A stretch of 64,000 nucleotides of DNA from Methanocella paludicola SANAE (GTDB lineage: Archaea; Halobacteriota; Methanocellia; Methanocellales; Methanocellaceae). Location of the stretch: contig NC_013665.1 in the NCBI RefSeq assembly GCF_000011005.1, positions 1,837,501 through 1,901,500 of the forward strand, given 5' to 3'. A program made the translations under genes and the position numbers. Shown piece after piece: positions 1 through 8,596 of this stretch. The stretch's first letter is position 1. The number at the start of each line of letters is the position of its first letter. Under the pieces are notes generated by a model. It had not been told where the DNA came from, did not search any database, and saw nothing but the letters and a program-made list of their open reading frames with translations.

Positions 1-1
1 A

Positions 2-304
2 CTGCTTCAGGACCTTAAGGATACGAAGATCGAGAAGCTTACTAAGCGTAAGATCATTAAGGACTCGATCACACATGGCGGGTCGAGTTTCGTCGGCTCT
101 CTGGTACCTATTTTGCCTTTTGTCGTTGTTTCTGGCAGTATGGCGGTGTATGTTTCCATTGTTCTGGCGCTTGCGGCGCTGATCGTCCTGGGGCTTTTCT
201 CCGGAAGGATATCGGGGCAGAGCTATTTGAAGTCGGTTTTGCGCATGGTTTTCCTGGGCGCCGTCGTGGTTATAGCCTGCAGCTTGCTAAGGCTGAGCCC
301 ATAA
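2..304 (+). CDS. VIT1/CCC1-type transporter, C-terminal fragment
   Basis: The reading frame is open from the window edge, so only about the last 100 residues are seen and the start lies upstream. The segment begins with a charged stretch (LLQDLKDTKIEKLTKRKI), then ITHGGSSFVGSLVPILPF and two further hydrophobic helices, ending SLLRLSP. The HGGSSFVGSLVPILPF pattern resembles the membrane core of the VIT1/CCC1 (DUF125) family, which moves Fe2+/Mn2+ across membranes. The fragment holds about three membrane segments. The family call rests on this motif alone and the metal substrate is inferred. It converges on a leftward gene at 2216, with a large repeat and an insertion sequence between them. Confidence 0.6.
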   Translation: MLQDLKDTKIEKLTKRKIIKDSITHGGSSFVGSLVPILPFVVVSGSMAVYVSIVLALAALIVLGLFSGRISGQSYLKSVLRMVFLGAVVVIACSLLRLSP

Positions 305-586
305 AATAAAATTACCGTATTTCCTTTAGGCCCTTATTAGTTCAGTCGGTATCACGAACCTCACCAAAGGAAATAAAGCACTAATTTTTTTTAGATTTTA
401 CTCACTAAATCCCTGAGCCTCGAACTCACCATCAATGCTCTAACGGCACTAATCCACAGGGCAGTGCTCGAAATCACTAACGCTCTAACCCGAAACGAAG
501 GCTCTAAAACTCGAATGCACGTCTGAAACGCTAAACGATGGAGCACGAACACTCGAAGGCACGGCTAAGACTCTAACTGCACTAAA

Positions 587-594
587 CGATTGCA
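587..594. repeat. Target-site duplication, left copy
   Basis: The octamer cgattgca directly abuts the left end of the insertion sequence and recurs at 1878-1885 next to its right end. An 8-bp duplication is what IS256-family elements usually make. Confidence 0.9.
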
Positions 595-1877
595 GGCGCT
601 GTCCCGAGTTGTCTGTAAAATTATATTTTTGGTGTTATATATTTAGCCCTGTATTCTCATAAGGTATTTTGGAGAGATACAATATGAGAAGTACAAGGCC
701 AATTAGTAGTACGGAGTCTGATGAGAAATATTTTGAGTTTGATAAAGATGCGGTGAGGAATGTTATCAGGGAGTTTTTGAATGGCGTGATGGAGGCCGAG
801 GCCTGTGAGCAGGCCGGGGCCCGGCCTTACGAGAGGACCGATGGGAGGATGGCTTATCGTAACGGGTCTAAGAATCGGGACCTGGTCACTCGGTATGGCA
901 GGGTAGAGTTGAAGAAGCCTCAGCTTCGTGGTGTGCCGTTTGAGACTAGCGTGTTCGCCAGGTACAGTAGGGCGGAGCAGGCGATCGTGAACACGATCTG
1001 CGAGTCCTACCTTCAGGGCATTAGCACTCGGAAGATGAAGAACGTGCTGTCACTGCTCGATGTGGACGTGAGCAGAAGTACCGTGTCAAGGATCACTAAG
1101 GAGCTTGACGAGGCGGTCCATGAGTTCCTCTCGAGGCCATTGGGGGTGATGCCTTACATCTACGTGGATGCCACTTACATTAAGGTGAGGGATCATGGCA
1201 TGTACCTGTCCAAGGCAGTGTATACGGCTATGGGCATCAACGAGGAGGGGTACAAGGAAATGATCGGTGTGAGGGTGATGCAACGAGAAGATGAGGACTC
1301 GTGGAAGGAGTTCTTCCAGGAACTATTGAAAAGAGGGCTGCAAGGAGTGAGATTGGTGGTCAGCGACGGTCACAGGGGCATAAAGCAGGCTGTTCGAAAA
1401 GAGTTCCTGGGGAGTGCATGGCAGTATTGTCACGTCCATTTCAGGAGGAACGTGTTGAAGACAGTGCCAATGAAGGAGAGGAGGGCGGTGAATGAGCTTC
1501 TTAAAGAGCACATGGAATCCCCTCACCTGCTGGCAAACTTTTCAGAAGAGTTGAAGGCTAAGGGGTATGAGAAGGCGGGGAGTATCATCGAAAAGAACCT
1601 GGAAGACCTGTTCAATTATCTTGCGTTCCCCGCTTACCAGTGGCCGAAGCTTAGAACAACAAACACCCTGGAAAACATCCACTCAGTGATCAAAAAAAGA
1701 ATCAAGCCCATAGGAGCCTTTCCAAACGACGATTCAGTACTGAGAGTCGTGGTTTCCATGCTTATCGACGTAAATGAAGAATTTGCCACGGATAAAAGAC
1801 ATATCAACGTATACCGAAACGAACAATGAGAACCACGGGGCTAAAACACCAATTTACAGAAAAAACGGGACAGTCCC
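595..1877 (+). mobile_element. IS256-family insertion sequence, complete (1283 bp)
   Basis: The two ends form terminal inverted repeats of about 30 bp. The left end reads GGCGCTGTCCCGAGTTGTCT and the right end, reverse-complemented, reads GGGACTGTCCCGTTTTTTCT; both continue GTAAA. The element is flanked by an 8-bp direct repeat cgattgca. It holds a single intact transposase gene. It sits in the central loop of an R1 palindrome, so the two palindrome arms now lie outside it. The intact gene and perfect target duplication suggest a recent and possibly active insertion. Confidence 0.93.
684..1829 (+). CDS. IS256 (Mutator-type) transposase
   Basis: A DDE transposase of 381 aa that would cut and rejoin the element ends. 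Numbered from the ATG at 684, the visible family signs are the first catalytic Asp in PYIYVDATYIKV (about residue 160), the second Asp in LVVSDGHRGIK (about 227), the Mutator signature YCHVHFRRNVLK (about 248-259) and the catalytic Glu in TNTLENIHSVIKKR (about 330). The N-terminal region resembles the usual DNA-binding part. The ATG at 684 follows a ggagag at 671-676, so I prefer it to the in-frame TTG at 669. The length is near the family norm (about 380-410 aa) and no frameshift or internal stop is seen. It is the only gene in the element. Confidence 0.93.
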   Translation: MRSTRPISSTESDEKYFEFDKDAVRNVIREFLNGVMEAEACEQAGARPYERTDGRMAYRNGSKNRDLVTRYGRVELKKPQLRGVPFETSVFARYSRAEQAIVNTICESYLQGISTRKMKNVLSLLDVDVSRSTVSRITKELDEAVHEFLSRPLGVMPYIYVDATYIKVRDHGMYLSKAVYTAMGINEEGYKEMIGVRVMQREDEDSWKEFFQELLKRGLQGVRLVVSDGHRGIKQAVRKEFLGSAWQYCHVHFRRNVLKTVPMKERRAVNELLKEHMESPHLLANFSEELKAKGYEKAGSIIEKNLEDLFNYLAFPAYQWPKLRTTNTLENIHSVIKKRIKPIGAFPNDDSVLRVVVSMLIDVNEEFATDKRHINVYRNEQ

Positions 1878-1885
1878 CGATTGCA
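1878..1885. repeat. Target-site duplication, right copy
   Basis: cgattgca, identical to 587-594, directly follows the right terminal inverted repeat. Confidence 0.9.
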
Positions 1886-2215
1886 CATAAAACTCGTGGT
1901 TCCAACCGTGTTCTTAGAGTGTTGGTGCAAGGCTGTTTCGAGTTTCAAGCGTGTTTTTGAGCTTTATAGCCTTCCTTTCGGGTTAGAGCGTCCGTGTCTT
2001 CGAGCACTGCCCCGCGTATTCGAGAGTTCGGGCGTTGACGGTGTTTTAGGGCATTCGGGGCTTCGTGAGTAAAATCTTAAAGAAAAATTCGTGTTTTAAT
2101 TCCTTTGGTGAGGTTCGTGATACCAACCGAACAAATCAACGCTACAGAAGCCTTAGAATTATCAAAATATAATTAAAAAAATCGGCCGGCACAGTAGCCG
2201 ACCTATATCCTGCGC

Positions 2216-2722
2216 TCAGGGCGGTGTACGGACTACTGGCCTCGTCGGAGCCGCCGCACGCCTGGCCACCCACGTGAACACCGCGCCAAGGATCGCGCCC
2301 CAGATGATGGACGCTATGAACGAGGTGACGATGCTCGCGAAGGTCACGCCCGCAGCCCGCGCCCCGGCGCCAAGTCCCAGGATGAGCGGGATCAGCAGGC
2401 CGAAGATGACCCAGATCGCCACCATGAAGACGACGCCTTTGCTGACGGCACTGCTCGTCGGTATACGCTCATACAGGGCCCCGAAGACGATGCCCAGTAT
2501 CAGGCCGACGATAGCCAGGAATATCAGTAAGACGATCGATGCCGATATCGTCAGCCCCGCTCCGCTCACCCCTGGAAGGAAGCCTCCCAGCACGTTATTG
2601 ATGTTAATATACTGCCCTATGGATGCCAGGCCGATAGCTCCCAGTATGATCGTCAGTAAGCCAATTATGAGCCCCGTAATGGCCCCCGCTATCGCCCCAT
2701 CCGTGATGTCTCTCGCTGCCAT
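2216..2722 (-). CDS. Small four-helix membrane protein, unknown function
   Basis: A 168-residue protein made almost entirely of hydrophobic glycine- and alanine-rich helices. Four segments can be seen: residues about 10-35 (AGAITGLIIGLLTIILGAIG), 55-85, 98-120 and 125-152. A short basic tail rich in Arg and Pro (VARRAAAPTRPVVRTPP) follows. The glycine-rich small-residue packing resembles archaeal DUF-type integral membrane proteins with no known function. A Shine-Dalgarno-like gtggagg precedes the ATG, reading leftward. It converges with the VIT-type fragment across the R1a repeat and is divergent from rfcS. I do not recognise the family. Confidence 0.65.
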   Translation of the reverse strand: MAARDITDGAIAGAITGLIIGLLTIILGAIGLASIGQYININNVLGGFLPGVSGAGLTISASIVLLIFLAIVGLILGIVFGALYERIPTSSAVSKGVVFMVAIWVIFGLLIPLILGLGAGARAAGVTFASIVTSFIASIIWGAILGAVFTWVARRAAAPTRPVVRTPP

Positions 2723-2845
2723 GATTTACCTCCACCTACTGGATGAGACTATCAATTCTCTTTTCATAATGTTTGGCCGAAATTATCACAGTGCCAAGAA
2801 AATTTAAAGCGTAGAATGACCATTATAGTGGTGGAAGTTATCGAG

Positions 2846-3814
2846 ATGGCATCGGACGATGTTTGGACAGAGAAGTACAGGCCGAAGACGCTCGACGAGG
2901 TCATCGGGCAGGAGCAGATAGTCCGGAGGCTTAAGTCGTACGTGAAGACGGGTAATTTGCCCCACCTGCTGTTCTCGGGGCCGCCCGGCGTCGGAAAGAC
3001 GGCCTGCGCCGTCGCGCTCGCCAAGGACATGTTCGGCGATACATGGCAGAATAATTTTACCGAGCTGAACGCCTCCGACGAGCGGGGGATCGATGTCGTC
3101 CGGAATAACATAAAGAATTTCGCCCGGACCGCGCCCCTGGGGGACGCCAGGTTCAAGATCATCTTTCTGGATGAGGCGGACGCCCTCACGTCGGACGCCC
3201 AGTCGGCCCTGCGCCGCACGATGGAGCGCTACACTGCGACGTGCCGCTTCATCATTTCCTGTAACTATTCATCCAAGATCATCGAGCCCATCCAGTCCCG
3301 CTGTGCCGTCTATCGTTTCGGCCCCCTTGGCCCTAAGGACATCGAGACCATGGCCCGGCGCATCGAGAAAGGCGAGGGCATTAAAATCACTAAAGACGGC
3401 CTGGACGCCATCATTTACGTGGCCCGCGGGGACATGCGGAGGGCTGTTAACGCGCTGCAGTCCGCTTCCACCGTGTCTAAGGACATCACCGCCGAGGCGG
3501 TCTACGAGACCACGAGCACGGCCCGGCCTAAGGAGATCGAGGAGATGCTGAAGCTGGCGCTTAACGGGCAGTTCATGGACTCCCGCAACAAGCTTGACGA
3601 TCTGCTTATCAAGTATGGGCTGTCGGGCAGCGATATCATCGACCAGATCTATGCTTCCATGTTTTCGCTGGGGCTTGACGAGGATGTACTCGTTGCGCTC
3701 GTGGACCGTATAGGAGAGGCTGACTTCCGGCTGACCGAGGGCGGTAACGAGCGTATCCAGGTCGAGGCGCTGCTGGCTCACTTTAAGATGCATGGCGAGG
3801 CCATGAAAAAATAA
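2846..3814 (+). CDS. rfcS: Replication factor C small subunit (clamp loader ATPase)
   Basis: The AAA+ subunit that, with RfcL, loads the PCNA sliding clamp on primed DNA. The protein of 322 aa starts MASDDVWTEKYRPKTLDEVIGQ. Walker A is GPPGVGKT (about residues 44-51), Walker B is IIFLDEADAL (about 107-116), the arginine-finger SRC motif is in IQSRCAVYRF (about 150), and sensor 2 follows in ARGDMRRAVNALQ. The C-terminal collar domain completes the usual RfcS length of about 320 aa. An in-frame ATG at 2816 exists, but the ATG at 2846 has a ggtgga 10 nt upstream and gives the family's normal N-terminus. It ends 2 bp before the convergent DUF2240 gene. RfcL is not in this window. Confidence 0.96.
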   Translation: MASDDVWTEKYRPKTLDEVIGQEQIVRRLKSYVKTGNLPHLLFSGPPGVGKTACAVALAKDMFGDTWQNNFTELNASDERGIDVVRNNIKNFARTAPLGDARFKIIFLDEADALTSDAQSALRRTMERYTATCRFIISCNYSSKIIEPIQSRCAVYRFGPLGPKDIETMARRIEKGEGIKITKDGLDAIIYVARGDMRRAVNALQSASTVSKDITAEAVYETTSTARPKEIEEMLKLALNGQFMDSRNKLDDLLIKYGLSGSDIIDQIYASMFSLGLDEDVLVALVDRIGEADFRLTEGGNERIQVEALLAHFKMHGEAMKK

Positions 3815-3816
3815 AC

Positions 3817-4281
3817 TCAATATTTCTTTTCAAGGACTTGCCGGTACGCTTCATCCACGTAAGGCTCGATATTGAGCTTTTTCTCTTTAGCTATAATAAG
3901 TGCGGCCACCTCGGGCGTCACAAGGCCGCCATACTCCTTCTGCTTCTTACCGATCATTTCGAGAGCAGTCGCCCGGTCAATGCCTGCAGAAGCCAGCAGA
4001 TCCAAAGTCCTGTCAAAAAGGCTCTTTTTTTCTAAAATAGCCATACCGGGCTTAAAATCGGCAGGCACCACGACTCCCTTCACGTTAAAAGTGGGCGCCA
4101 GCTTACCGCCTTCCTCCTTAAGCAGGCCCTGCTTCAAGGCCGCATCCAGCACATCCTTACTCTCCTCGGGCGTGAACCACTTGAGCTCGTATGCAAGGGC
4201 AAAGGTAAACTCCGTACGATTAAGCCTGGACTTGCCCCGAAGCTGAAAAGCCCGGGCAACGGCCAGCTCCAGGTCGCTCAC
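3817..4281 (-). CDS. DUF2240 family protein
   Basis: A 154-aa soluble protein, MSDLELAVARAFQLRGKSRL to the C-terminal YRQVLEKKY. The N-terminal half looks like a winged-helix-type fold (helix-rich, with FTPEESKDVLDAALKQGLLK followed by a short beta hairpin), and the rest is helical. I recognise the pattern as the archaeal DUF2240 family, which has no established function; a nucleic-acid role is only a guess from the winged-helix look. Its start overlaps the stop of the upstream transglutaminase gene by 4 bp (ATGA), so the two are probably translationally coupled. It converges with rfcS with 2 bp between the stops. Confidence 0.75.
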   Translation of the reverse strand: MSDLELAVARAFQLRGKSRLNRTEFTFALAYELKWFTPEESKDVLDAALKQGLLKEEGGKLAPTFNVKGVVVPADFKPGMAILEKKSLFDRTLDLLASAGIDRATALEMIGKKQKEYGGLVTPEVAALIIAKEKKLNIEPYVDEAYRQVLEKKY

Positions 4282-5894
4282 GGCGCTCGTCCCCTCCGCA
4301 GAAGCATGCCGCCGGCCAGCGCGGCAAGAGCGAGCAGGATGCCGGGCGCAGGGGAGGGCTTGGCCGTAGGCGTCGGGGTGGTAGAGTTCGAGAGGGACAC
4401 GAGCTTGACCTTGACGTCGATGTCCGCATTATTGGGCATGAGCACCTGCTTCTCGGTCATATAGCCTGGCGCGCTCACGCTCAGCACGTACGAGCCGTTG
4501 GTCACTGCGTAAAGGAAAGCGAACTTACCTGTCTGGCTGGCCGATATTTCGACCGTGTCCAGCACTACGGTGGCGCCCTGGATAGAAGCGCCCGTGGAGG
4601 CGTCGACGATCGTGCCGGAAACGTTGTGTTTTGCATTATCGCCCGGAATTATAGTCGGCTGTGTCGTGGGAACCAACGAAATAACTGGCGATGGCGTCGG
4701 CGTGACCGTCGTGTTATTCGGCTTAAGCGTAGGAGCCGGGGTAGGCGCGAGGGACGAGCGAAGCTCGCGGGCGATCATGAACACGCCCTTCGGCGACTGT
4801 TTCGTGTATTTATAGCGCAGCGAGATGGAATCCTGGAGGCTGGAGGAGGATACGTCGGAAGTAAAGGTCACCGACGGGCTCGCACCGTCAATGTAGAGCA
4901 TTCCCACGTCGCCCCGGGTAGAAGCGTCGTCCGGGTTGTCGTCTTTGCCAATAGATAATTTAACGTGCCGGCTATCGACGAACCCCTTGTCCATGAACGG
5001 GTCGTACGCCACCCAGGCGCCTTCGTCCGGGTAGTAGACCTCGACCCATACGTGCGGGCCGTTGCCCCAGGTGATCTTCGTCACGCCCTTTCCGCCGTCG
5101 ACAGTATACGATACGGTATATTCGTCGCCATAGACAAGCCCCTGGACACAGCGTGCCGGTATGCCCGCGCTCCTCAGCAGCGCCAGCGCAAGGTGGGCGC
5201 GGTTCACACAGTTGCCCTTCGAGCTGCTCAGTGAGGAAAGCGCATCCTTGGGAACGTCCGGGTCGTCGACGGGGATGCTCGTCTTGACGAAGTTCATGAT
5301 CCTGTCCACGGCCTCAGCCTGCGATGTCACGCCCGAGAGCAATACGTTTTTCTTGTTGATGATGGCCGGAGCGTCAGACTGCACCATGTCCGTCGGCGCT
5401 CTGTACTCGGGATATGCGGACGTGCCAATCGTGTCCTCATAGGAGAGAGGGCTAAGGTCGCCCTTGATGTCCGCATAAAAGCCGGTCGTGACGACGATAT
5501 CAAAAGACCGGCTCGAATTACTGTCGATGTCCCAGGCGAGCTGCTTGTACTTGTTCCCGTATTTGTCGGTCATGATACCGGAAATGGACGACGGTGCCGG
5601 ATCGGCGTTGATCTGTACGCCGGATGATGAAATGAAATAGCCGTTAACGTTGGATGAGGAAGGGTATGACGCGTTATAAAGGATCTTCGACCCGTTGGGG
5701 ATCGTCATCGGGTCAAGGCCTGACACGCTGATTATCGTCGTCTGCGTGATGCGGACCTGTGACCGGGCGGTGCAGTCGAAGATGTAGGTTTCCGCAGAGG
5801 CGGAGCCTGCCGTATAAGTGATGATCAGGCAAAAGATGGTAAGGATCGAGAGAATGGCGCGGGCCATCTGTTCTTTTTTCGGTGACGACGGCAC
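4278..5894 (-). CDS. Secreted transglutaminase-like protein with carboxypeptidase-regulatory domain and C-terminal anchor
   Basis: A 538-aa exported protein. Residues 1-34 form a signal peptide ending AGSASAET. The transglutaminase-like core carries the Cys of KGNCVNRAHLALALLRSAGI (about 230), the His of GPHVWVEVYYPD (about 282) and the Asp of WVAYDPFMDKG (about 298), the Cys-His-Asp triad. A Ser/Thr/Pro linker follows (about 385-420), then a carboxypeptidase-regulatory-like beta domain (VSGTIVDASTGASIQGATVV). The tail is TPTPTAKPSPAPG, a hydrophobic helix and RRGR, a PGF-CTERM-like membrane anchor for an archaeosortase. The GTG at 5894 has a ggaggag upstream. It lies 18 bp after the upstream gene (5913-6398) and overlaps DUF2240, forming a three-gene leftward unit. 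Substrate is unknown; such proteins often cleave cell-surface peptides. Confidence 0.82.
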   Translation of the reverse strand: MPSSPKKEQMARAILSILTIFCLIITYTAGSASAETYIFDCTARSQVRITQTTIISVSGLDPMTIPNGSKILYNASYPSSSNVNGYFISSSGVQINADPAPSSISGIMTDKYGNKYKQLAWDIDSNSSRSFDIVVTTGFYADIKGDLSPLSYEDTIGTSAYPEYRAPTDMVQSDAPAIINKKNVLLSGVTSQAEAVDRIMNFVKTSIPVDDPDVPKDALSSLSSSKGNCVNRAHLALALLRSAGIPARCVQGLVYGDEYTVSYTVDGGKGVTKITWGNGPHVWVEVYYPDEGAWVAYDPFMDKGFVDSRHVKLSIGKDDNPDDASTRGDVGMLYIDGASPSVTFTSDVSSSSLQDSISLRYKYTKQSPKGVFMIARELRSSLAPTPAPTLKPNNTTVTPTPSPVISLVPTTQPTIIPGDNAKHNVSGTIVDASTGASIQGATVVLDTVEISASQTGKFAFLYAVTNGSYVLSVSAPGYMTEKQVLMPNNADIDVKVKLVSLSNSTTPTPTAKPSPAPGILLALAALAGGMLLRRGRAP

Positions 5895-5912
5895 TACGCG
5901 GCTCCTCCGGTA

Positions 5913-6398
5913 TTATCCCTTGAAGTGTTCCATCACCGTCTCGATGGTATTCGCCACTTCTTCGGGTATGGTCCTGCCCTGGCCGTGGGTCTGGGCGATC
6001 TGCAGCGTCAGGTCGGCGTTCATGGTGGCCCTGACAAGGAATACGTCGTCGACGAGGGACATCTTGTCGTAGTTCCTGTCCATGTAGGTGTAGCCGACCG
6101 TGAACCGGAAGTCGACAGTACCGCTCGCCGGTATCGAGGGCAGCTCCTTTTGCAGCGTCACCTGGCTCAGCGGAACGAAGTCGAGCCGGTTCTGGACGAT
6201 GTCCACCTTGATGTCCCGGCGCGCCTTGATCGCATCGGGGTTCCGCTTCACGTTCGGCCCCACCGTGTCGATCTCCATGTGGCCGGACTTGCCGTACATG
6301 CTCGCCATGACCCGGGCGAGATATTTCAGGTCGCCGTTAAATCCATAGCGCTGCTCGAAGTCTATCTTCTGAGGAAAACGATAGTAGATCCGATCCAT
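5913..6398 (-). CDS. Conserved-looking hypothetical protein, 161 aa
   Basis: I do not recognise this protein. It starts MDRIYYRFPQKIDFEQRYGF, has no signal peptide or membrane helix, and looks mixed alpha/beta with several amphipathic strands (VDFRFTVGYTYMDRNYDKM). The frame stays open upstream to 6530, but the ATG at 6398 has an aggag 8-9 nt upstream, while the longer N-terminus has no convincing ribosome site and looks random. It is 18 bp upstream of the secreted transglutaminase gene and probably co-transcribed. Function unknown. Confidence 0.65.
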   Translation of the reverse strand: MDRIYYRFPQKIDFEQRYGFNGDLKYLARVMASMYGKSGHMEIDTVGPNVKRNPDAIKARRDIKVDIVQNRLDFVPLSQVTLQKELPSIPASGTVDFRFTVGYTYMDRNYDKMSLVDDVFLVRATMNADLTLQIAQTHGQGRTIPEEVANTIETVMEHFKG

Positions 6399-6580
6399 AA
6401 CCCATGCTCCTACAACATTACTATTAGAAAAAGAAAGGCTTGTTGTGTCATATACTTTACGTAATGGCATGGCGCTTGCCATGCAAGCGTTAAGAACATC
6501 GTTTTTTGGCCGAATTTCCGCTAAAAACATAAGTTGCTTTCTAATACTCCCGCGAGGATTTCCAGAATGAGGGTATCCAT

Positions 6581-6835
6581 ATGATAAATGTCGTAGAGCT
6601 AATAGTCGATAACGAGTTCATGGATGTCGGCCAGCTAAAGTCTATGTACCTGCATGGTATCCAGGAGTACCTGACCCCGTATGGCTTCGACGTTTCGCAT
6701 GTGGATAAGAGCGACTGGTACAGCTACGAGCAAAAATTGCTCGTGGATACTGACGCCCCGGAACTTTTCATCAGTAAGGCGGTGGACGAGCAGAATAAAA
6801 AGCTGAAGAACGCCTACGGTGTGCTCGTTGAGTGA
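6581..6835 (+). CDS. Small acidic protein, 84 aa, unknown
   Basis: A short soluble acidic protein (MINVVELIVDNEFMDVGQLK to NAYGVLVE) with no membrane helix and no cysteine. A gaggg 7-8 nt before the ATG supports the start. It is transcribed divergently from the 5913-6398 gene and convergently with the SPFH gene, which makes it a single-gene unit. I recognise no domain. Confidence 0.55.
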   Translation: MINVVELIVDNEFMDVGQLKSMYLHGIQEYLTPYGFDVSHVDKSDWYSYEQKLLVDTDAPELFISKAVDEQNKKLKNAYGVLVE

Positions 6836-6856
6836 CCGCATGACCTATAAAAAAAG

Positions 6857-6884
6857 GGAAAATGGCATATAACATGCCTTTTCC
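6857..6884. terminator. Hairpin between convergent genes
   Basis: ggaaaatggcat and atgccttttcc form an inverted repeat with one bulged base, between the stop codons of the genes ending at 6835 and 6887. A-rich sequence on the left and T-rich on the right would allow termination from either side. Confidence 0.5.
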
Positions 6885-6886
6885 AA

Positions 6887-8023
6887 TTACTTTTTATCCA
6901 TAAACTCCGAAGGCTTCTCGGCGCCTAGCTTCTTGAGGTCCTTCGTGGTCTTGGCGGTATCCTCAAGGTCCTTCTTGAGCTGGGACTCGATGCTTGCTAC
7001 CTCAGCCCTTAGCTCGTCGGGGTTGGGGATCTTGCCGAGCACGTCCTCGGGCTTGCCCACGAGACGCTCGACGTCCATCTCGGCACCAACCTCGGGGACC
7101 TTTTCTTCGGATGCGCCCAGGTACTTTGCGGACTGCTCGACGAGCTTCGAGATCTCGAACGGGAATATGATCTTCGTGGCCTGGCCGTTGGACATCTTCG
7201 AAAGCGTGTCCAGCGAAAGCACCGTGAGGGCCTTCTTATCCAGCGGCACTGCGCCCAGCGATATGAGCCGAAGCGACTGGGCCTGGCCCTGGGCCTGCAG
7301 GATGCTCGATACACGGGTACCTTCGGCTTCCAGGATCTTGGACTGCCTCGAGCCTTCTGCCTTTAAGATCATCGACTGCTTGGCACCTTCGGCCTCCAGG
7401 ATAGCGGAACGCTTGTTACCGTCGGCCAGAAGGATCGCGGCCCTCCTGCGCCTCTCGGCGGAGGTCTGCTCCTCCATGGCAGCCTTGACGGGCCCGACGG
7501 GGTCCACTTCACGGATCTCGACGGCCTCGACCCGCACGCCCCAGGCGTCCGTGGACTTGTCCAGGATGTCCCTCAGGCGGTTGTTGATGAGGTCACGGTT
7601 ATACAGCACTTCGTCGAGCTCCATGTCGCCGATGACGCTCCTTAAGGTCGTCTGAGCCAGCGCGATCGTCGCCATACGGTAATTGGTGACCTCGAAGTAT
7701 GCCTTTTCAGGGTCCACCACTTTAATGTATATAACGGCGTCCACGTTCGTGGGCGAGTTATCCTTGGTGATGACCTCCTGTTTCGGTATTTCCAGCACCT
7801 GCGTACGCAAGTCCAGCTTGATGACGTTGCTCACCAGGGGAATGACCCAGTTAAAGCCGGGGTTTAAACGGCCCCTGTACTGGCCCAGCAGGATCCACAG
7901 GCCCTGCTGGTAGGGCTGAATGATGCGGATGCCCGATACTAATATGAGGATGATGACGCCGATGAAGAACAGCACAACGACGCCAAATAGCACTTCTGCT
8001 CCGGTTAATGCTTGTAGTAACAT
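6887..8023 (-). CDS. SPFH/band-7 (stomatin-like) membrane protein
   Basis: A 378-aa SPFH protein that would form oligomeric rings or scaffolds in the membrane. An N-terminal transmembrane helix (about residues 8-32, EVLFGVVVLFFIGVIILILV) is followed by the band-7 domain with the hallmark QQGLWILLGQYRGRLNPGFN and LDLRTQVLEIPKQEVITKDN. A long Ala/Glu/Arg coiled coil follows (about 185-260) containing tandem ILEAEG repeats (ILEAEGAKQSMILKAEGSRQ). A charged Lys-rich tail ends the protein. The second in-frame ATG, at 8023, is used because aaggt lies 6 nt upstream; the ATG at 8029 has no spacing. The NfeD gene lies just upstream, and NfeD-stomatin pairs are a known conserved arrangement. It closes the Cas4-like/NfeD/SPFH cluster. 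Confidence 0.93.
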   Translation of the reverse strand: MLLQALTGAEVLFGVVVLFFIGVIILILVSGIRIIQPYQQGLWILLGQYRGRLNPGFNWVIPLVSNVIKLDLRTQVLEIPKQEVITKDNSPTNVDAVIYIKVVDPEKAYFEVTNYRMATIALAQTTLRSVIGDMELDEVLYNRDLINNRLRDILDKSTDAWGVRVEAVEIREVDPVGPVKAAMEEQTSAERRRRAAILLADGNKRSAILEAEGAKQSMILKAEGSRQSKILEAEGTRVSSILQAQGQAQSLRLISLGAVPLDKKALTVLSLDTLSKMSNGQATKIIFPFEISKLVEQSAKYLGASEEKVPEVGAEMDVERLVGKPEDVLGKIPNPDELRAEVASIESQLKKDLEDTAKTTKDLKKLGAEKPSEFMDKK

Positions 8024-8107
8024 GATCATACCTTCTTAACAATGCACTCCAATGCTTTACCTTCCTAACGATTATAGTTAAATCTAACGAATTGATATAT
8101 TTTTTTT

Positions 8108-8596
8108 CTATACCTTCTTAACGAACAAATGGACTCCAGATACTTTAACGACGCTTACCTTCTGGCAGGCATCGATGCACTCGTCAGACGTGGCGCTCCA
8201 GACCTGGGAATCGATCTTCACCTTGCCGTCGATGGAATCCGGCGAGACCTGCGTTATGACTTCCCCGACCCGGCCTACGAGCGAATCCATGCTGGTAGTG
8301 AATGGCTTCTGGACGGGAGCCAGACGCTTATAGAACGCTATCGTAAGAGCGCTGACGATAATTGTTAACACGACCAGCAGCGCGACACCGAGGGGAGACG
8401 TGACCAGCCCCGGGAACAGGATCATCAGCCCGCCCACGATCACCAGGATCGTCCCGGGCACGACCGCAAAATACCCTGGTAAAGCCAGCTCAACCAGCAG
8501 GAAGAGCACGCCTGCCACCAATAATATCCAGCCCAGTTCCATATTCATCAAGCTAATATTACGCTTTGTGGCCTCTTTATTGTTACGAGGGTTCAT
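8108..8596 (-). CDS. NfeD family membrane protein
   Basis: A 162-aa short-form NfeD protein. Transmembrane helices lie at about residues 18-38, 44-66 and 68-92 (LGWILLVAGVLFLLVELALP, VPGTILVIVGGLMILFPGLV, GVALLVVLTIIVSALTIAFY). An OB-fold C-terminal domain follows (LVGRVGEVITQVSPDSIDGKV to VSGVHLFVKKV). Short NfeD proteins partner stomatin/SPFH proteins and are thought to help assemble their oligomers; the serine protease half of long NfeD is absent. The start at 8596 overlaps the stop of the Cas4-like gene by 4 bp (ATGA). The SPFH gene follows 84 bp downstream. Confidence 0.9.
   Translation of the reverse strand: MNPRNNKEATKRNISLMNMELGWILLVAGVLFLLVELALPGYFAVVPGTILVIVGGLMILFPGLVTSPLGVALLVVLTIIVSALTIAFYKRLAPVQKPFTTSMDSLVGRVGEVITQVSPDSIDGKVKIDSQVWSATSDECIDACQKVSVVKVSGVHLFVKKV

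Larger units (their letters stand above)
336..2140. repeat. Long imperfect palindrome, family R1, copy a (split by IS256-type element)
   Basis: The left arm (336-586) and right arm (1886-2140) are imperfect inverted copies. The outer ends read cagtcggtatcacgaacc on the left and ggttcgtgataccaaccg on the right. Without the insertion sequence the element would be about 510 bp. The arms are built from short words of the form C-N-C-N-A-A (ctctaa, cactaa, cacgaa, ctcgaa) separated by conserved spacers such as cacagggcagtg. Full copies of the same family lie at 19675-20216 and 62955-63500. No gene is seen in the arms; the short open frames there follow the repeat words. Confidence 0.9.

Noticed and set aside
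336-2140. Replication origin at the palindromes
   Set aside because: No cdc6/orc1 gene or origin-recognition-box motif is seen near any copy, and the family is multi-copy.
2274-2807. Rightward open frame of 177 codons opposite the membrane protein
   Set aside because: It is the antisense shadow of the leftward membrane gene, with Met/Arg/Pro-rich low-complexity sequence and no ribosome site.
5925-6464. Rightward open frame of 179 codons
   Set aside because: It overlies the real leftward 161-aa gene; composition (His/Arg/Val/Asp) is typical of an antisense frame in GC-rich DNA.
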